Source: Minwuia sp. (GTDB taxonomy: Bacteria > Pseudomonadota > Alphaproteobacteria > Minwuiales > Minwuiaceae). From it: DNA of 49,853 bases. A model generated the notes under the pieces. It searched no databases. It was not told where the DNA came from and saw only the letters and a list, made by a program, of their open reading frames with translations. The DNA lies in the NCBI GenBank assembly GCA_029213165.1, contig JARGNO010000027.1, positions 1,711 to 51,563 of the forward strand. The letters are read 5' to 3'. Of this stretch, positions 8,740 through 18,700 are shown piece after piece; the stretch's first letter is position 1; the number at the start of each line of letters is the position of its first letter. A program made the position numbers and the translations under genes.

Positions 8740-10500
8740 ATGACGTTGGGAATTGGCGAGATCATCGGGTTTCTGGGGCTGCTCGCCACGATCATCGGCG
8801 GCCTGATACTCCACTACGGGGACATGCTGAAGCACCGTGAGGGAAAAGCATTCCTACGGCTGCGTGCCAGCCTGCGCAAGGGCAGCACCACGGCAATGGT
8901 CTATGCCTGGAGCCTGCGCTGGCTGCTAGGGAGGGTCGACCAATTCTTCGAGGGCAAGCCGTTCGTCCCGGAAGATGACATCGACCCGGACACCCGTCGG
9001 GGCCGGTTCGCACGCTGGCTGTTCCGCCGTGCCCCAGACTACCGACGACCGGTCGAGGTAAGGGGCAAGTACTGGCAGGCCCCGGCCTGGAGCGCCGCGA
9101 GCTATTACCGCTGCCTGCTGCTGGCACTGGCCTACCCGGTTCTGTCAGCACTGCTGTCCTGGCTCATCGCGGGCCAGGCCGGGAGTTTCGGTCTGACGAT
9201 CAGTCTCGAAGACAACGTAGACCGCCTCTACCGTTTCCATGTCGGGGCGGTGCTCGCATTGGGAGTCGGTTCGCTGATTGCAGGGTTCCGTTTCAAAGGT
9301 AATAAGCGCTTGATTTTCATTCTTTCTGGGACTGCGATCATCCTGGGCGGCTCGTTCTTGACCAATTCATTCTTCGATTCGAAATTCCCAGTCGCATTCG
9401 CCGTCGCTTTCGCTTTCGCTGTCGCTGTCACTGCCACGGTCGCTTTCCCTGGCGCTGCCACTGTCACTTTCCCTGGCGCTGGCGCTTTCGCTGTCGCTTT
9501 CGCTGTCGCCTTCGCAGTCGCTTTCGTTTTCGCTGTCGCGGGCTCTGGCGCTCTGGCTCTCGCTCTCGGTGTTGCTTTCGGTGTCGCTTTCGCCGTCGCT
9601 GGCGCTTTCACTGGCGCTCTCGCTTATGCTTTCGGTGTCGCTGTCGCTGGAGCTGTCGCTGGCACTCTCGCTCTTGTTCTCGGTGTGGCTTTCGGTGTCG
9701 CTTTCGGCGTCACTGGCGCATTCGTCTTCGCTGTCGCTGGCGCTTCAGCTGTCTCTTGGTCAATGGCGCTCAACAGGCTGTGGTCGACCCTTGCCACCTT
9801 GTCGATCCTGTATTGCGTCGCGGCCTATCTTCTCGTGAGGCTGGCGGCGGCTCCGGAATTGTCCGCATCCGGTTTTGCACTTCTCCTGGCCCTGACGCTT
9901 CTGCCGCTAATCAATGCACCGTTCGACTGGTTGTCAGTCGGGCTGACCCGTTACCTGCTGCGGCTGGGGCTTCAGCGACGGCGGCTGCCGGAACGGATGA
10001 TCTGCTGGCTGGCGGACATCGGGGGGGCGGTCCTGCTGCTGTTGGGTCTCGCCATCAGCATAGTGGTCGCTCTGGAAGGGCTGAATGCCGTAGGCTTTGC
10101 GGGTGGCATGAGCGAGCCGATTGCGCCGGTGGCGGCGACGCTGCATGACATTCGTGCCGAGCCAGACGCAGCGCGGCATCTGTGGATTTACTTCGCACTA
10201 TTCTCAACCCTGATCCCGACCCTGGTCCACATGGCGATGATCCTGTTCAGTGTCCTGACTGCCAATGCGCCACCCCTGCAGCGGCGGATTGCACGGCTGA
10301 TCAGCTACGGCCCTGATACCGGGTATGACATGGAGATCGCAATTCTGCTCAGCATGCGCTGGGTAATTGCCATTGGAGCGACGGTAGCGCTGGCGGTGGG
10401 CATCTGGTGGATCCGGTCGGAGGTCGGTGACGTATGGGAAGATCTGCTCTGGCTGCTGATCGAGGTGCAGAAGCTGGCACGCGCCACCTTCGTCGGATAG
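8740..10500 (+). CDS. Large membrane protein with central Val-Ala-Phe-Ala repeat, function unknown
   Basis: About 586 residues; not recognised as a named family. The N-terminal helix (GIGEIIGFLGLLATIIGGLI) and a basic cytoplasmic stretch are followed by two or three helices. Then comes a region of about 120 residues (DNA 9391-9752) of alternating V, A, F and G with almost no charge, as in AVAFAVAFAVAFVFAVAG. At least four further membrane helices follow, including LLLLGLAISIVVALEGL and WVIAIGATVALAVGIWW. The repeat comes from degenerate 6-nt units (GCTTTC/GCTGTC). The stretch at 9295-9400 is richer in A and T than the neighbours, suggesting transfer. ATG 8740 is chosen with GGGGG 12 nt upstream; an in-frame GTG at 8707 is possible. 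The gene sits between two copies of the luxR 3' end. Confidence 0.8.
   Translation: MTLGIGEIIGFLGLLATIIGGLILHYGDMLKHREGKAFLRLRASLRKGSTTAMVYAWSLRWLLGRVDQFFEGKPFVPEDDIDPDTRRGRFARWLFRRAPDYRRPVEVRGKYWQAPAWSAASYYRCLLLALAYPVLSALLSWLIAGQAGSFGLTISLEDNVDRLYRFHVGAVLALGVGSLIAGFRFKGNKRLIFILSGTAIILGGSFLTNSFFDSKFPVAFAVAFAFAVAVTATVAFPGAATVTFPGAGAFAVAFAVAFAVAFVFAVAGSGALALALGVAFGVAFAVAGAFTGALAYAFGVAVAGAVAGTLALVLGVAFGVAFGVTGAFVFAVAGASAVSWSMALNRLWSTLATLSILYCVAAYLLVRLAAAPELSASGFALLLALTLLPLINAPFDWLSVGLTRYLLRLGLQRRRLPERMICWLADIGGAVLLLLGLAISIVVALEGLNAVGFAGGMSEPIAPVAATLHDIRAEPDAARHLWIYFALFSTLIPTLVHMAMILFSVLTANAPPLQRRIARLISYGPDTGYDMEIAILLSMRWVIAIGATVALAVGIWWIRSEVGDVWEDLLWLLIEVQKLARATFVG
9391..9752 (+). repeat. Degenerate 6-nt tandem repeat inside the membrane-protein gene
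   Basis: About 360 bp of imperfect hexamers built from GCTTTC, GCTGTC, GGCGCT and GGTGTC. Because the unit is a multiple of three, gain or loss of units keeps the frame. The coded peptide is a hydrophobic V/A/F/G ribbon. All other frames also stay open through it, giving Ser-Leu or Lys-Ala-Thr repeats that are by-products. Confidence 0.9.
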
Positions 10501-10516
10501 GCCGGGACCCTCTGCG

Positions 10517-10573
10517 ACCGCACCGAAGCCATCGCCATCGCCGCCCGCTCCGGCTGGCTGACGAACTGAGCGG
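10517..10573 (+). repeat. 57-bp direct repeat, copy 2 (orphan luxR 3' end)
   Basis: A near-identical copy of 8509-8565 that lies 16 nt after the membrane-protein stop. It still encodes RTEAIAIAARSGWLTN and a stop but has no start or upstream HTH, so it is a gene-end remnant or an attachment-like duplication. Confidence 0.95.
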
Positions 10574-10598
10574 ATTTCGAGAACCGGAGCCCAAACGA

Positions 10599-10631
10599 AA
10601 CGGGCACGCGGAAAATACCCGCGTGCCCGTT
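10599..10631 (-). terminator. Terminator, probably of thrS-infC
   Basis: A perfect 13-bp stem (AACGGGCACGCGG with CCGCGTGCCCGTT) closes a 7-nt loop. On the minus strand it follows the infC stop by about 60 nt and is trailed by TCGTTTGG. It may work in both directions, since the plus-strand membrane gene ends about 100 nt before it. Confidence 0.7.
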
Positions 10632-10691
10632 GGACTGGTCCATCGGAGGATTACAATCCAGAAGGAACGACTCCGTCAGCGCTGGTCGGGA

Positions 10692-11228
10692 TCAGCGGGG
10701 TGCGATCACCATGACCATCTGGCGGCCTTCGGTCTTCGGGTGCTGTTCGACCTTGGCGGTTTCCTTCATCTCTTCCTGCACGCGGATCATCACGTCCAGG
10801 CCGAGATTCTGGTGCGCCATCTCGCGGCCACGGAACCGCATGGTCACCTTGACCTTGTCGCCTTCATCAATGAATTCCACGACCTTCTTCATCTTGGTCT
10901 CGTAGTCGTGGTCATCGATGTTCGGGCGCATCTTGATTTCCTTCACCTCCTGCGTCTTCTGCTTCTTGCGGGCGGCGTTGGCTTTCTTCTGCGCTTCGTA
11001 CTTGAACTTGCCGAGGTCCATCAGCTTGCAGACCGGCGGGCGCATGTTCGGGGAGACCTCGACAAGGTCCAGTCCGATGGTGCGCGCAGCCTTCAGCGCG
11101 TCGACCGTCGCGACGACCCCGTGATTGTTCCCCTCGTGATCGATCAGGCGGATTTCCCGCACTTCGATACGTTCGTTGGCGCGCGGTCCGTCCCGGACGG
11201 GCGCGGCATTCATTGGCGGACGGGCTAT
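10692..11228 (-). CDS. infC: Translation initiation factor IF-3, probable AUA start
   Basis: IF-3 binds the 30S subunit, blocks premature 50S joining and checks start-codon pairing. The N-domain motif [38 protein letters not shown], the linker rich in Lys, and the C-domain [15 protein letters not shown] and RFRGREMAH are all present. An ATG at 11213 has no ribosome site. An in-frame ATA at 11228 lies 6 nt after AAGGGG and adds IARPP, an N-terminus expected for alphaproteobacterial IF-3. Rare starts in infC underlie known autoregulation, so I favour ATA (178 residues). It lies 89 nt downstream of thrS. Confidence 0.95.
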   Translation of the reverse strand: MARPPMNAAPVRDGPRANERIEVREIRLIDHEGNNHGVVATVDALKAARTIGLDLVEVSPNMRPPVCKLMDLGKFKYEAQKKANAARKKQKTQEVKEIKMRPNIDDHDYETKMKKVVEFIDEGDKVKVTMRFRGREMAHQNLGLDVMIRVQEEMKETAKVEQHPKTEGRQMVMVIAPR

Positions 11229-11317
11229 GGGTTTCCCCTTTCAGTCAGTGATCAACAGGTTACAGGTCTGGAGGTGGCGTCGGGCCGAAAATCACACGTC
11301 CCGAGGCAACGCGGCAG

Positions 11318-13264
11318 TTATACCGTACTGCCGGGCATTACCGCCTCCGCCTTAAGGATAGCAAGCGCGTCTTCAAGGGCAAGAACTTGTTGCCGCTTGT
11401 CGCCAAGTCGGCGGACGGAAACGGTGCCCTGTTCCGCCTCGTTCTTGCCGACCACCAGCATGACCGGCACCTTGGCAAGACTGTGCTCCCGGACCTTGTA
11501 GTTGATCTTCTCGTTGCGAAGGTCGCTCTCGACCCTCAGCCCCGCCTGCTTCGCCGCCGCCACGACGTCCGCCGCATAGGCATCCGCATCCTGCGTGATG
11601 GTGGCAACCATGGCCTGCACCGGGGAAAGCCAGAGCGGGAACCTGCCGGCGAAATTCTCGATCAGGATACCGGCAAAGCGCTCGAACGAGCCCAGGATGG
11701 CACGATGCAGCATGACCGGGCGGTGGCGGTCGCCATCCTCCCCGATGTAGCTGGCGTCCAGCCGTTCCGGCAGCACGAAATCCACCTGCAGCGTGCCGCA
11801 CTGCCAGTCACGGCCAATGGCGTCACGCAGCACGAACTCCAGCTTCGGGCCGTAGAAGGCGCCTTCGCCGGGGTTCATCTCGTAGGGCAGGCCCACTTCC
11901 TCGATGGCTTCGCGCAGCGCCGCCTCCGCCTTGTCCCAGGTCTCGTCGGACCCGGCGCGCACCGGCGGCCGGTCAGAGAACTTCACCCGCACGTCCTCGA
12001 AGCCGAAATCGCGGTAGATCGTGGTCAGCAGGTCGCAGAAGATCGCGCTCTCGCTGTTGATCTGGTCCTCGGCGCAGAAGATATGGGCGTCATCCTGGGT
12101 GAAGTTGCGCACCCGCATCAGCCCGTGCAGCGCGCCGGACGGCTCATAGCGGTGGCAGCAGCCGAATTCCGCCATGCGCATTGGCAGGTCGCGATAGCTC
12201 TTCAGCCCCTGGCGGAAGATCTGCACGTGGCCCGGACAGTTCATGGGCTTCAGCGCATAGTTCCGCTCATCGGCGTCGGAGGTGAACATGTGCTCGCGGA
12301 ACTTCTCCCAGTGGCCCGAAGCCTCCCAGAGCTTGCGGTCCACCAGTTGCGGCGTCTTCACTTCGCGATATCCGGCGGCATCCAGCCGCTGGCGCATGTA
12401 GCGTTCCAGCGCCAGATAGAAGGTCCAGCCCTTCGGATGCCAGAACGCCATGCCCGGCGCTTCCTCCTGCATGTGGAACAGCGACATCTCCCGGCCCAGG
12501 CGGCGGTGATCGCGTTTCTCCGCCTCCTCCAGCATGGTCAGATAGGCCTTCAGTTCCTTCTCCGTCCGCCAGCAGGTGCCATAGACCCGCTGCAGCATCG
12601 GGTTGCGGGAATCGCCGCGCCAGTAGGCCCCGGCCAGCTTGGTCAGCTTGAAGGCATGACCCAGCCGCGCGGTGGAGGCCAGATGCGGGCCGAGGCAGAG
12701 GTCCATCCAGTCACCCTGGGAATAGACCGAGATCGGATCCTCGACCGGCAGGTCCTCGATCAGCTCCGCCTTGTAGAGCTCGCCCTGTTCGCGGAAATGC
12801 CTGATCGCGTCATCACGGTCCCAGACGGAACGCTCGATGGGCAGGTCACGGTCCACGATCTCGTGCATCCGCTTCTCCATCGCCGCGACATCTTCGGGCG
12901 TGAAGGGCTCGTCGCGGGCAAAGTCATAGTAGAACCCGTTCTCGATGGCCGGGCCGATGGTGACCTGGGTATCGGGAAACAGTTCCTGCGCCGCCTGCGC
13001 CAGCACATGCGCCGCATCATGGCGCAGCAGCGGCAGGACAATATCGTCCGCCGACTTGGCGGTGATGATCTCGATCCGCGCATCCTGTTCGATGGGACGC
13101 TTCAGGTCGCGCAGTTCGCCGTCGATCTTCACGGCCAGGGCAGCCTTGGCCAGGCCCGGTCCGATGGCCGCCGCCACGTCCAGGCCAGTCGGCGTCCGCT
13201 CGAACGTCAATGCATTGCCATCCGGCAAGGTGACGTTGATCGCGGCCTGGGCCTGGGTGGTCAT
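11318..13264 (-). CDS. thrS: Threonyl-tRNA synthetase
   Basis: Class II aminoacyl-tRNA synthetase of 648 residues. Order of domains: TGS domain (about 7-67); editing domain with [11 protein letters not shown] and MDLCLGPH, whose His and Cys clear mischarged Ser; catalytic core with motif 2 [20 protein letters not shown]; and zinc ligands in MNCPGH (Cys near 343), DDAHIF and LHRAILGS, which also contains motif 3 surroundings. The C-terminal anticodon-binding domain begins near [14 protein letters not shown] 13264 is preceded by GGAGAG. The thrS-infC order is common. Confidence 0.98.
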   Translation of the reverse strand: MTTQAQAAINVTLPDGNALTFERTPTGLDVAAAIGPGLAKAALAVKIDGELRDLKRPIEQDARIEIITAKSADDIVLPLLRHDAAHVLAQAAQELFPDTQVTIGPAIENGFYYDFARDEPFTPEDVAAMEKRMHEIVDRDLPIERSVWDRDDAIRHFREQGELYKAELIEDLPVEDPISVYSQGDWMDLCLGPHLASTARLGHAFKLTKLAGAYWRGDSRNPMLQRVYGTCWRTEKELKAYLTMLEEAEKRDHRRLGREMSLFHMQEEAPGMAFWHPKGWTFYLALERYMRQRLDAAGYREVKTPQLVDRKLWEASGHWEKFREHMFTSDADERNYALKPMNCPGHVQIFRQGLKSYRDLPMRMAEFGCCHRYEPSGALHGLMRVRNFTQDDAHIFCAEDQINSESAIFCDLLTTIYRDFGFEDVRVKFSDRPPVRAGSDETWDKAEAALREAIEEVGLPYEMNPGEGAFYGPKLEFVLRDAIGRDWQCGTLQVDFVLPERLDASYIGEDGDRHRPVMLHRAILGSFERFAGILIENFAGRFPLWLSPVQAMVATITQDADAYAADVVAAAKQAGLRVESDLRNEKINYKVREHSLAKVPVMLVVGKNEAEQGTVSVRRLGDKRQQVLALEDALAILKAEAVMPGSTV

Positions 13265-13363
13265 CGGCTCTCTCCTTCAGTCAAAGAGCGGTTCAGAGTT
13301 ACCTGCGCTCTTTTAGAGTGGAGCCGTGAAAGGTCAAGCGAACAGGGCGAAGGGGCACATGCG

Positions 13364-13400
13364 AAAAAACCGGCCGCGACAGGTGTCGCGACCGGCTTTT
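13364..13400 (-). terminator. Rho-independent terminator of the acetolactate-synthase-like gene
   Basis: On the minus strand, GCCGG-T-CGCGACA and TGTCGCG-G-CCGG pair around CC and are followed by TTTTTT. The plus strand also has TTTT after the stem, so it can act in both directions. It lies about 60 nt beyond the stop codon at 13456. Confidence 0.9.
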
Positions 13401-13455
13401 CGTTGTTGTGGTGCCAAGAGGCGATGCCCGTGACACCGCCCCGACACGTATCGGA

Positions 13456-15120
13456 TCAGATGACGGCGTCGATCTCGCCCAGACGCTTGGTCATCTTCAC
13501 GTTCTCGGCGTAGTCGATCGGCAGCGCGATCAGGGCCGGGCCGTCCTGCTGGAAGGCTTCTTCCAGGGCCGGCTTCAGTTCCGCAGCCGACTTCAGGTTG
13601 CGGCCCCAGATGCCGAAGCTCTCGGCCATCTTGGCGAAGTCCGGATTGGTGAACTTCAGCTCCGAATGCTTGCCGCCGAACTGGTTCTGCTGCTTCCACT
13701 TGATCAGGCCGTATTCGCTGTCGCACCAGACCATCCAGACCACGTTCAGCTTCAGCCGCGCCGCGGTTTCGATGTCCTGCACGTTCATCATGAAGCCCGC
13801 ATCGCCGTTGATCGCCAGCACACGGCTGTTCGGTTTGGCGAACTTGGCGCCGATGGAGCCCGGCATGGCAAAGCCCATGGTGCAGAAGCCGTTGGAGATC
13901 AGGCAGGTGTTCGGCGTATCGCACTGGTAGTAGCGGCTGATCCACATCTTGTGGGCACCCACGTCCGACAGCAGGATGTCTTCCTCACCCATGACCTCGC
14001 GCACGTCCCAGAGAACCTTCTGCGGCTTCATCGGGAAGGCATCGGAGTCCTTCTCCATCGCGAAATCGTCCAGGATGCGCTGGCGCAGCGGCTGGACCTT
14101 GGCGATGTCGAACGGCGGCTTGGTGATCCCGCGATCATCCAGTTCCTTGTTCACCTGCCAGAGCGCGTCGGCGATATCGCCCTGCACGTCGACGGTGGCG
14201 TCATAGTCGGTATCGACCTCGGCCGGCCAGAAGTCGATATGAACGATCTTCTTGCCCTTGGTCTTGTTCCAGTGGCTGGGGCTGTATTCGACCAGGTCGT
14301 AGCCGACGGAGATGATCGTGTCGCAGGCGTCGATGGCGACGTTGGAGTGATCCTTGCCCTGCAGGCCCATGGTGAACAGGCAGTATTCCGACGACCGCGG
14401 CACCGCGCCCTTGCCCATGAAGGTATTGATGACACCGATACCCAGCTTCTCCGCCATGATGGCAAGCTGCGCCGCGGCGCGCTTCCGGATGGCGCCGTTA
14501 CCGGCCAGGATCATCGGGTTCTTCGCCGCCAGGATGACGTCCACGGCTTCCTTGATCGCCTTGTGATCGGCACCGGGGCGACGGGTCCGCACCGGCTTCA
14601 TCGGCTTGGCGACCGCATCCGGCACGTCGTTCTTGGCCAGATCCTCCGGCAGTTCGATTAGCACCGCGCCCGGCTTCTCCTGCTCCGCGACCTTGAACGC
14701 CTTGCGGACGATTTCGGGGATGGCACCGGCATTGGACACGGTCTGCGCCCACTTGGTGATCGGACGGAACATGGCGATGGAGTCCATGTTCTGATGGCTT
14801 TCCTTGTGCAGGCGATAGGTACCGGCCTGACCGATGATGCCGACCAGCGGCGCGCGGTCCATGTTGGCATCGGCGATACCGGTGACCAGGTTGGTCGCGC
14901 CCGGGCCCAGCGTGGCGAGGCAGACGCCCGACTTGCCGGTCAGACGGCCGTAGACGTCCGCCATGAAGGCTGCGGCCTGCTCATGCCGGCACAGGATGAA
15001 ATCGATCTTGCTGTCGAGCAGCGAGATCATGGTGTCCGCGTTTTCCTCACCCGGCACGCCGAAGATGCGCTCGACACCCTCTTCCTCCAGACAACGTACA
15101 AAAAGATCCGAAGCTTTCAT
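13456..15120 (-). CDS. Acetolactate synthase large-subunit-like ThDP enzyme
   Basis: A 554-residue member of the thiamine-diphosphate acetohydroxyacid synthase family. The N-terminal ThDP-activating Glu is in CRHEQAAAFMADVYGRLTG. The central FAD/nucleotide-like domain follows. The C-terminal ThDP-Mg motif begins NGDAGFMMNVQDIETAARL, but the second metal ligand, normally Asn in WND or NN, reads WCDSEYG (Cys). No small regulatory subunit gene is adjacent, so a catabolic or different carboligase role is as likely as branched-chain amino acid synthesis. The start ATG follows GGAGGG. It shares a run with an upstream DUF4169 gene (61-nt gap) and ends at a strong terminator. Confidence 0.85.
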   Translation of the reverse strand: MKASDLFVRCLEEEGVERIFGVPGEENADTMISLLDSKIDFILCRHEQAAAFMADVYGRLTGKSGVCLATLGPGATNLVTGIADANMDRAPLVGIIGQAGTYRLHKESHQNMDSIAMFRPITKWAQTVSNAGAIPEIVRKAFKVAEQEKPGAVLIELPEDLAKNDVPDAVAKPMKPVRTRRPGADHKAIKEAVDVILAAKNPMILAGNGAIRKRAAAQLAIMAEKLGIGVINTFMGKGAVPRSSEYCLFTMGLQGKDHSNVAIDACDTIISVGYDLVEYSPSHWNKTKGKKIVHIDFWPAEVDTDYDATVDVQGDIADALWQVNKELDDRGITKPPFDIAKVQPLRQRILDDFAMEKDSDAFPMKPQKVLWDVREVMGEEDILLSDVGAHKMWISRYYQCDTPNTCLISNGFCTMGFAMPGSIGAKFAKPNSRVLAINGDAGFMMNVQDIETAARLKLNVVWMVWCDSEYGLIKWKQQNQFGGKHSELKFTNPDFAKMAESFGIWGRNLKSAAELKPALEEAFQQDGPALIALPIDYAENVKMTKRLGEIDAVI

Positions 15121-15181
15121 TGTTCAACCCTCCAATGCGGCATCCCGTACCGCGAAACCCCAAGACCCGGAACTGGGCCGG

Positions 15182-15382
15182 TCAACCCTCGCCCTGTTCC
15201 GTTTCCCCTTCCGCCAGCCGCTTGCCATCCAGCAAGAGCCGACGCCTGTTGCTTTCGGTTTCATGACGCCGCCGCTCGGCATCGGTCCGTCCGAAAAGTA
15301 TCCTGTTTTCCGCGGCCCGTTCAGCCTTGGCCTTGCGGTCACGGTTCTTTCTCTCGCGACGGAGGTTGATCAGGTCTGCCAT
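15182..15382 (-). CDS. DUF4169-family small basic protein
   Basis: A 66-residue highly charged protein, MADLINLRRERKNRDRKAKA with AAENRILFGRTDAE and DGKRLAEGE. This matches the DUF4169 pattern (N-terminal NLRR, central ENR-x-x-x-GRT, C-terminal LDG-x-RL) found in alphaproteobacteria; function unknown. It is probably one long helix. ATG 15382 follows GGTGGAG. It lies upstream of the acetolactate-synthase-like gene on the same strand. Confidence 0.8.
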   Translation of the reverse strand: MADLINLRRERKNRDRKAKAERAAENRILFGRTDAERRRHETESNRRRLLLDGKRLAEGETEQGEG

Positions 15383-15721
15383 GGCTCCACCCCCTGTGAC
15401 CGTCGTGGCCTGGGTTCAACGCAAATCCACCCGGCACCGGACCAGTCCCGCAGCCCGGGCATCAACGCGATGAAACACACGTTCCGCGCATCCTGAATGC
15501 CAACCCCCTGTCATTCGGCAAAAAGCTTAGCTGAAAGTCCCGTTGACGCAAGGTCTGCAACCGGCATGGTGTCGATCATCACCATCAATGGCGCTGCAGG
15601 GACGCTAAGTCTCCGGTGCCGAGACAACCAGGAACGGACAGGCTGAATGGCGTATGGAAACGACCCGATGGTCGGCCACAGGGCGAAACAGGCATGAGGC
15701 ACCGGTCATGAGACACCGGTC
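15383..15721. other. Intergenic region between DUF4169 gene and asmA-like gene
   Basis: This 339-nt divergent gap must hold promoters for both directions, but I find no convincing -35/-10 pair. Its only clear structure is the 14-bp tandem repeat at its right end (15700-15727). Confidence 0.5.
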
Positions 15722-15727
15722 ATGAGA
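15700..15727 (+). repeat. 14-bp tandem duplication across the asmA-like start
   Basis: CACCGGTCATGAGA occurs twice in a row (15700-15713, 15714-15727). The first copy supplies an ATG at 15708 that is 8 nt after a GAGG ribosome site but out of frame; it opens a five-codon reading frame whose TGA overlaps the real ATG at 15722. Confidence 0.85.
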
Positions 15728-18700
15728 GTTCTGATTGCCGCATTTGTCGGACTTGCCGTGCTGGTCGTCGCCGGCCTGTTCGCCGCGCCCTTCCTGATCG
15801 ATGCGGAAAGCCATCGCGACACGATTGCCCGCCAGGCCCGCGCCCTGCTGGGGCAGCCGGTGACGCTGGACGGCCCCATCGGATTCCGCCTGCTGCCCAC
15901 GCCCCGGCTGCGGGCGGAGGCTGTGGCGGTGCAGTCGGCGGAACAGGACCTGCCGCCGGTCCTGCTGGCCCGCGCGGTGGATATCCGCCTGTCGATCGCC
16001 AGCCTGCTGCTGGGTGATGTGGTGGCAAACCGGGTCACCCTGATCAGCCCGCAGCTCAATCTGGTGACACTGGCGAACGGCAGGCGCAATCATGCGGGGA
16101 TCGGGCATCTGGCTGGGATGCTGGGTCAGCCGGGGGGCGGTGGCGGGGCCGGTGGCGGGGGCTTCGGCGATGCTGACGCCGATGCTCCGATCCGGCACCT
16201 GGACTTCGTTGGCGGCCTGATCAGCATGCGGAACGCCAGGAACGGCCTTGACCTCACCCTGGCGGAGATGACCGGAACCCTGGATGCCGCGCGGGACGGC
16301 AGGCCGCCGACCTTGCGCATGACAGGCCGCATGACAGGGTTGCCGCTGGCTGTGGAAATCAATGCGACCGCACCGGAGGCCGGGACCCGCCTGTCGGTCG
16401 TCCTGAACGATGAAACCGGCGGCACAGCAACATTCCGGGGCAAGGCATCGCCGGATGGACCGGGCCGGATGCGTGGCTCCCTGACTGCGGAGTCGCCCGA
16501 CCTGCTTGCCAGCCTGCGCCTGCTCGGTATCGACCTGACCGATGACCGGATACCCGATCCGGTACCCGGCACCGTCAATGGCGACATGACCGTCGCGGAC
16601 GATGCCTTGGTCCTGGAAAAGATGATCTTCGATTTCGCGGGTATCGAGGGACGGGGCCGGGTCACGGCCTCCCTGCCCGGCGGACAGGGGGGCTCGGACG
16701 CACCGGTGCTGGATGTCAGCATCGGTTTCGAGCAGTTGAACGGTGACGATCTGCTGCGCCGCGCCGCGCCGCTGCTGTCCGGCGACGGCGGCCCCGGTCC
16801 GGCCCTGCCGACCGGAGTCACGGCGGCACTGCGCCTGGATGTCGGCGTGGTGGCGCTGGGTGGCAGCCAGTTGCGCCAGTTCGCCTTTGACGCGGGCCTG
16901 TCACGGGGGGAACTGGCAATCGGGCGGCTCAGTGCCCTGCTGCCGGGCGGCTCCGACCTGGCCTTCACGGGCAAGCTGCGCACCCCGACCGGGCATCCGC
17001 GCCTTGACGGCACGCTGGAGGCCGCGACCGACAATCTGCGCGCGTTGCTCGACTGGACCGGACTGCCGGTCACGGATCAGGCCGCGGACCGGCTGCGCAA
17101 CGCCAGCATCACCGCGACCATCAGCGCCACCGACGACGTGATACAGGCCTATGGGCTGGACATGCGGCTGGACCGGTCACGGGTCAGCGGCGGTTTCGCC
17201 GTGGCCGTGCGCGAACGTCCTTCCTTCAGCCTCGACCTGCGCATCGACCAGCTGAACGCGGATGCCTACCTGCAGGCATTGGGATTGACGGGGCATCTGC
17301 GCCGCATCACCGGCAACAACGGCCCGCCCGATGTCGGCTTCCTGGGGGACCTGGATACCAACAGCAGGCTGGCGGTGGATCAGCTCTGGCTGAACGGGCG
17401 CACCTACAGCGACCTGACCCTGGACGCGAGCCTGATCGGCGGTCAGCTTTCCCTGAACGGCCTGCAACTCTACCTGCCGGGCGGGGCGCGACTGACGCTG
17501 GACGGATCACTGGACAATCCGGAAGACCCCCGCTTCGCCCTCAGCGGTACCGGCAGCGGCGACGACCTGCGCGCGGTGCTGCTGGCCTTCGGACTGCCGC
17601 TGGACAGCGTTGCCGCGCGCTTCGGGTCATTCGATGCCGGGTTCGGCCTGGAAGGCTCCTTCGAAGCCGTCCAGCTCACCAGCCGGATCGAACTGGCGGC
17701 TGCCCGGCTGGTGGTGGAGGGTCGTGCCGGCAACTGGCTGACTGATCCGCGCTTCGACCTGACCATTGCGGTGGACCGCGCGAGACTGCTTTCGGGTCTG
17801 GACCTGTTGTTCCCGAGACTGCGCTGGCCCGGCCACCTGGACGACACCATGGTCGCCAACCTGCGCCTCGACGGCACAGCCGCAGACTATCGCCTGCTGG
17901 GCCATGTCGATGCCCTGTCAGGCCGGATGGAACTGGATGGCAACATCAGCGGCCCGGCGGAGCAGCGCCGTTTCCGCGGCGGTGTGGCGCTGCGGCACCA
18001 GAACCTTTCGGCGCTGGCTGTGGCACTGTTGCCCGACCTGTCGCCGATGGTCGCCAGTACCGGCCCGGTGGAACTGCTGGGCACGCTGCTGATCGAACCG
18101 GGCGCACTGGAGATCAGCGGAATGGAACTGACATCCGCACCGCTCAGCCTGACGGGCGGACTGCGCTGGGACAATCGGGCCAGGCGTCTGACGGGCGCAC
18201 TGACGGCGGGCAATGTCGCACTTGACCCGCTGTTGCCGGCAGCGGACAGCGGCGCTGCGCTTGCCGCGCTGCAATCCGACACGGCACAGCGATGGTCGCG
18301 GGCTCCGCTGGACCTGCTCTGGATGACGCGGATGCAGGGCGCGCTGGACCTGCGCCTGGAGAGGCTGGAGGTCCGTGGCCTGACACTGCACGATCTCGCC
18401 GGATCGGCCAGTCTGGAGGCCGGATCACTCTCGATCTCCGGTCTCGGTGCCCGCATGGCGGATGGAGAGGTGAAGGGCAGCTTGCGGCTGACGGGTGGCG
18501 CCCGCCCGGAACTGGACCTGGATCTGGCTTGGCGGGACAGCGACATCGGTGCCCTGACGACGCTGGCAACCGCGACCGGCGTCATCACCGGACGCGGTGA
18601 TCTGGACCTCAGCCTGCGCGCACGCGGTGTGGCCCCCTTCGACATGGCCCGCGCGGCGGAGGGGGAGATGCGGCTCGCCATGCCGTCGGCAGCAGTTCAG

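Noticed and set aside
9228-9611. Minus-strand open frame rich in Lys-Ala-Thr, resembling a histone-like protein
   Set aside because: It is the reverse of the hexamer repeat in the membrane-protein gene and has no start context. The plus-strand frame has clear membrane helices on both sides.
8509-10573. Integrative element with a tyrosine recombinase
   Set aside because: The repeat pair looks like att sites, but no recombinase or mobility gene lies between or beside the copies.
11387-13513. Open frame of about 700 codons on the plus strand
   Set aside because: It is antisense to thrS, which has every family motif. The long opening is a by-product of high GC codon use.
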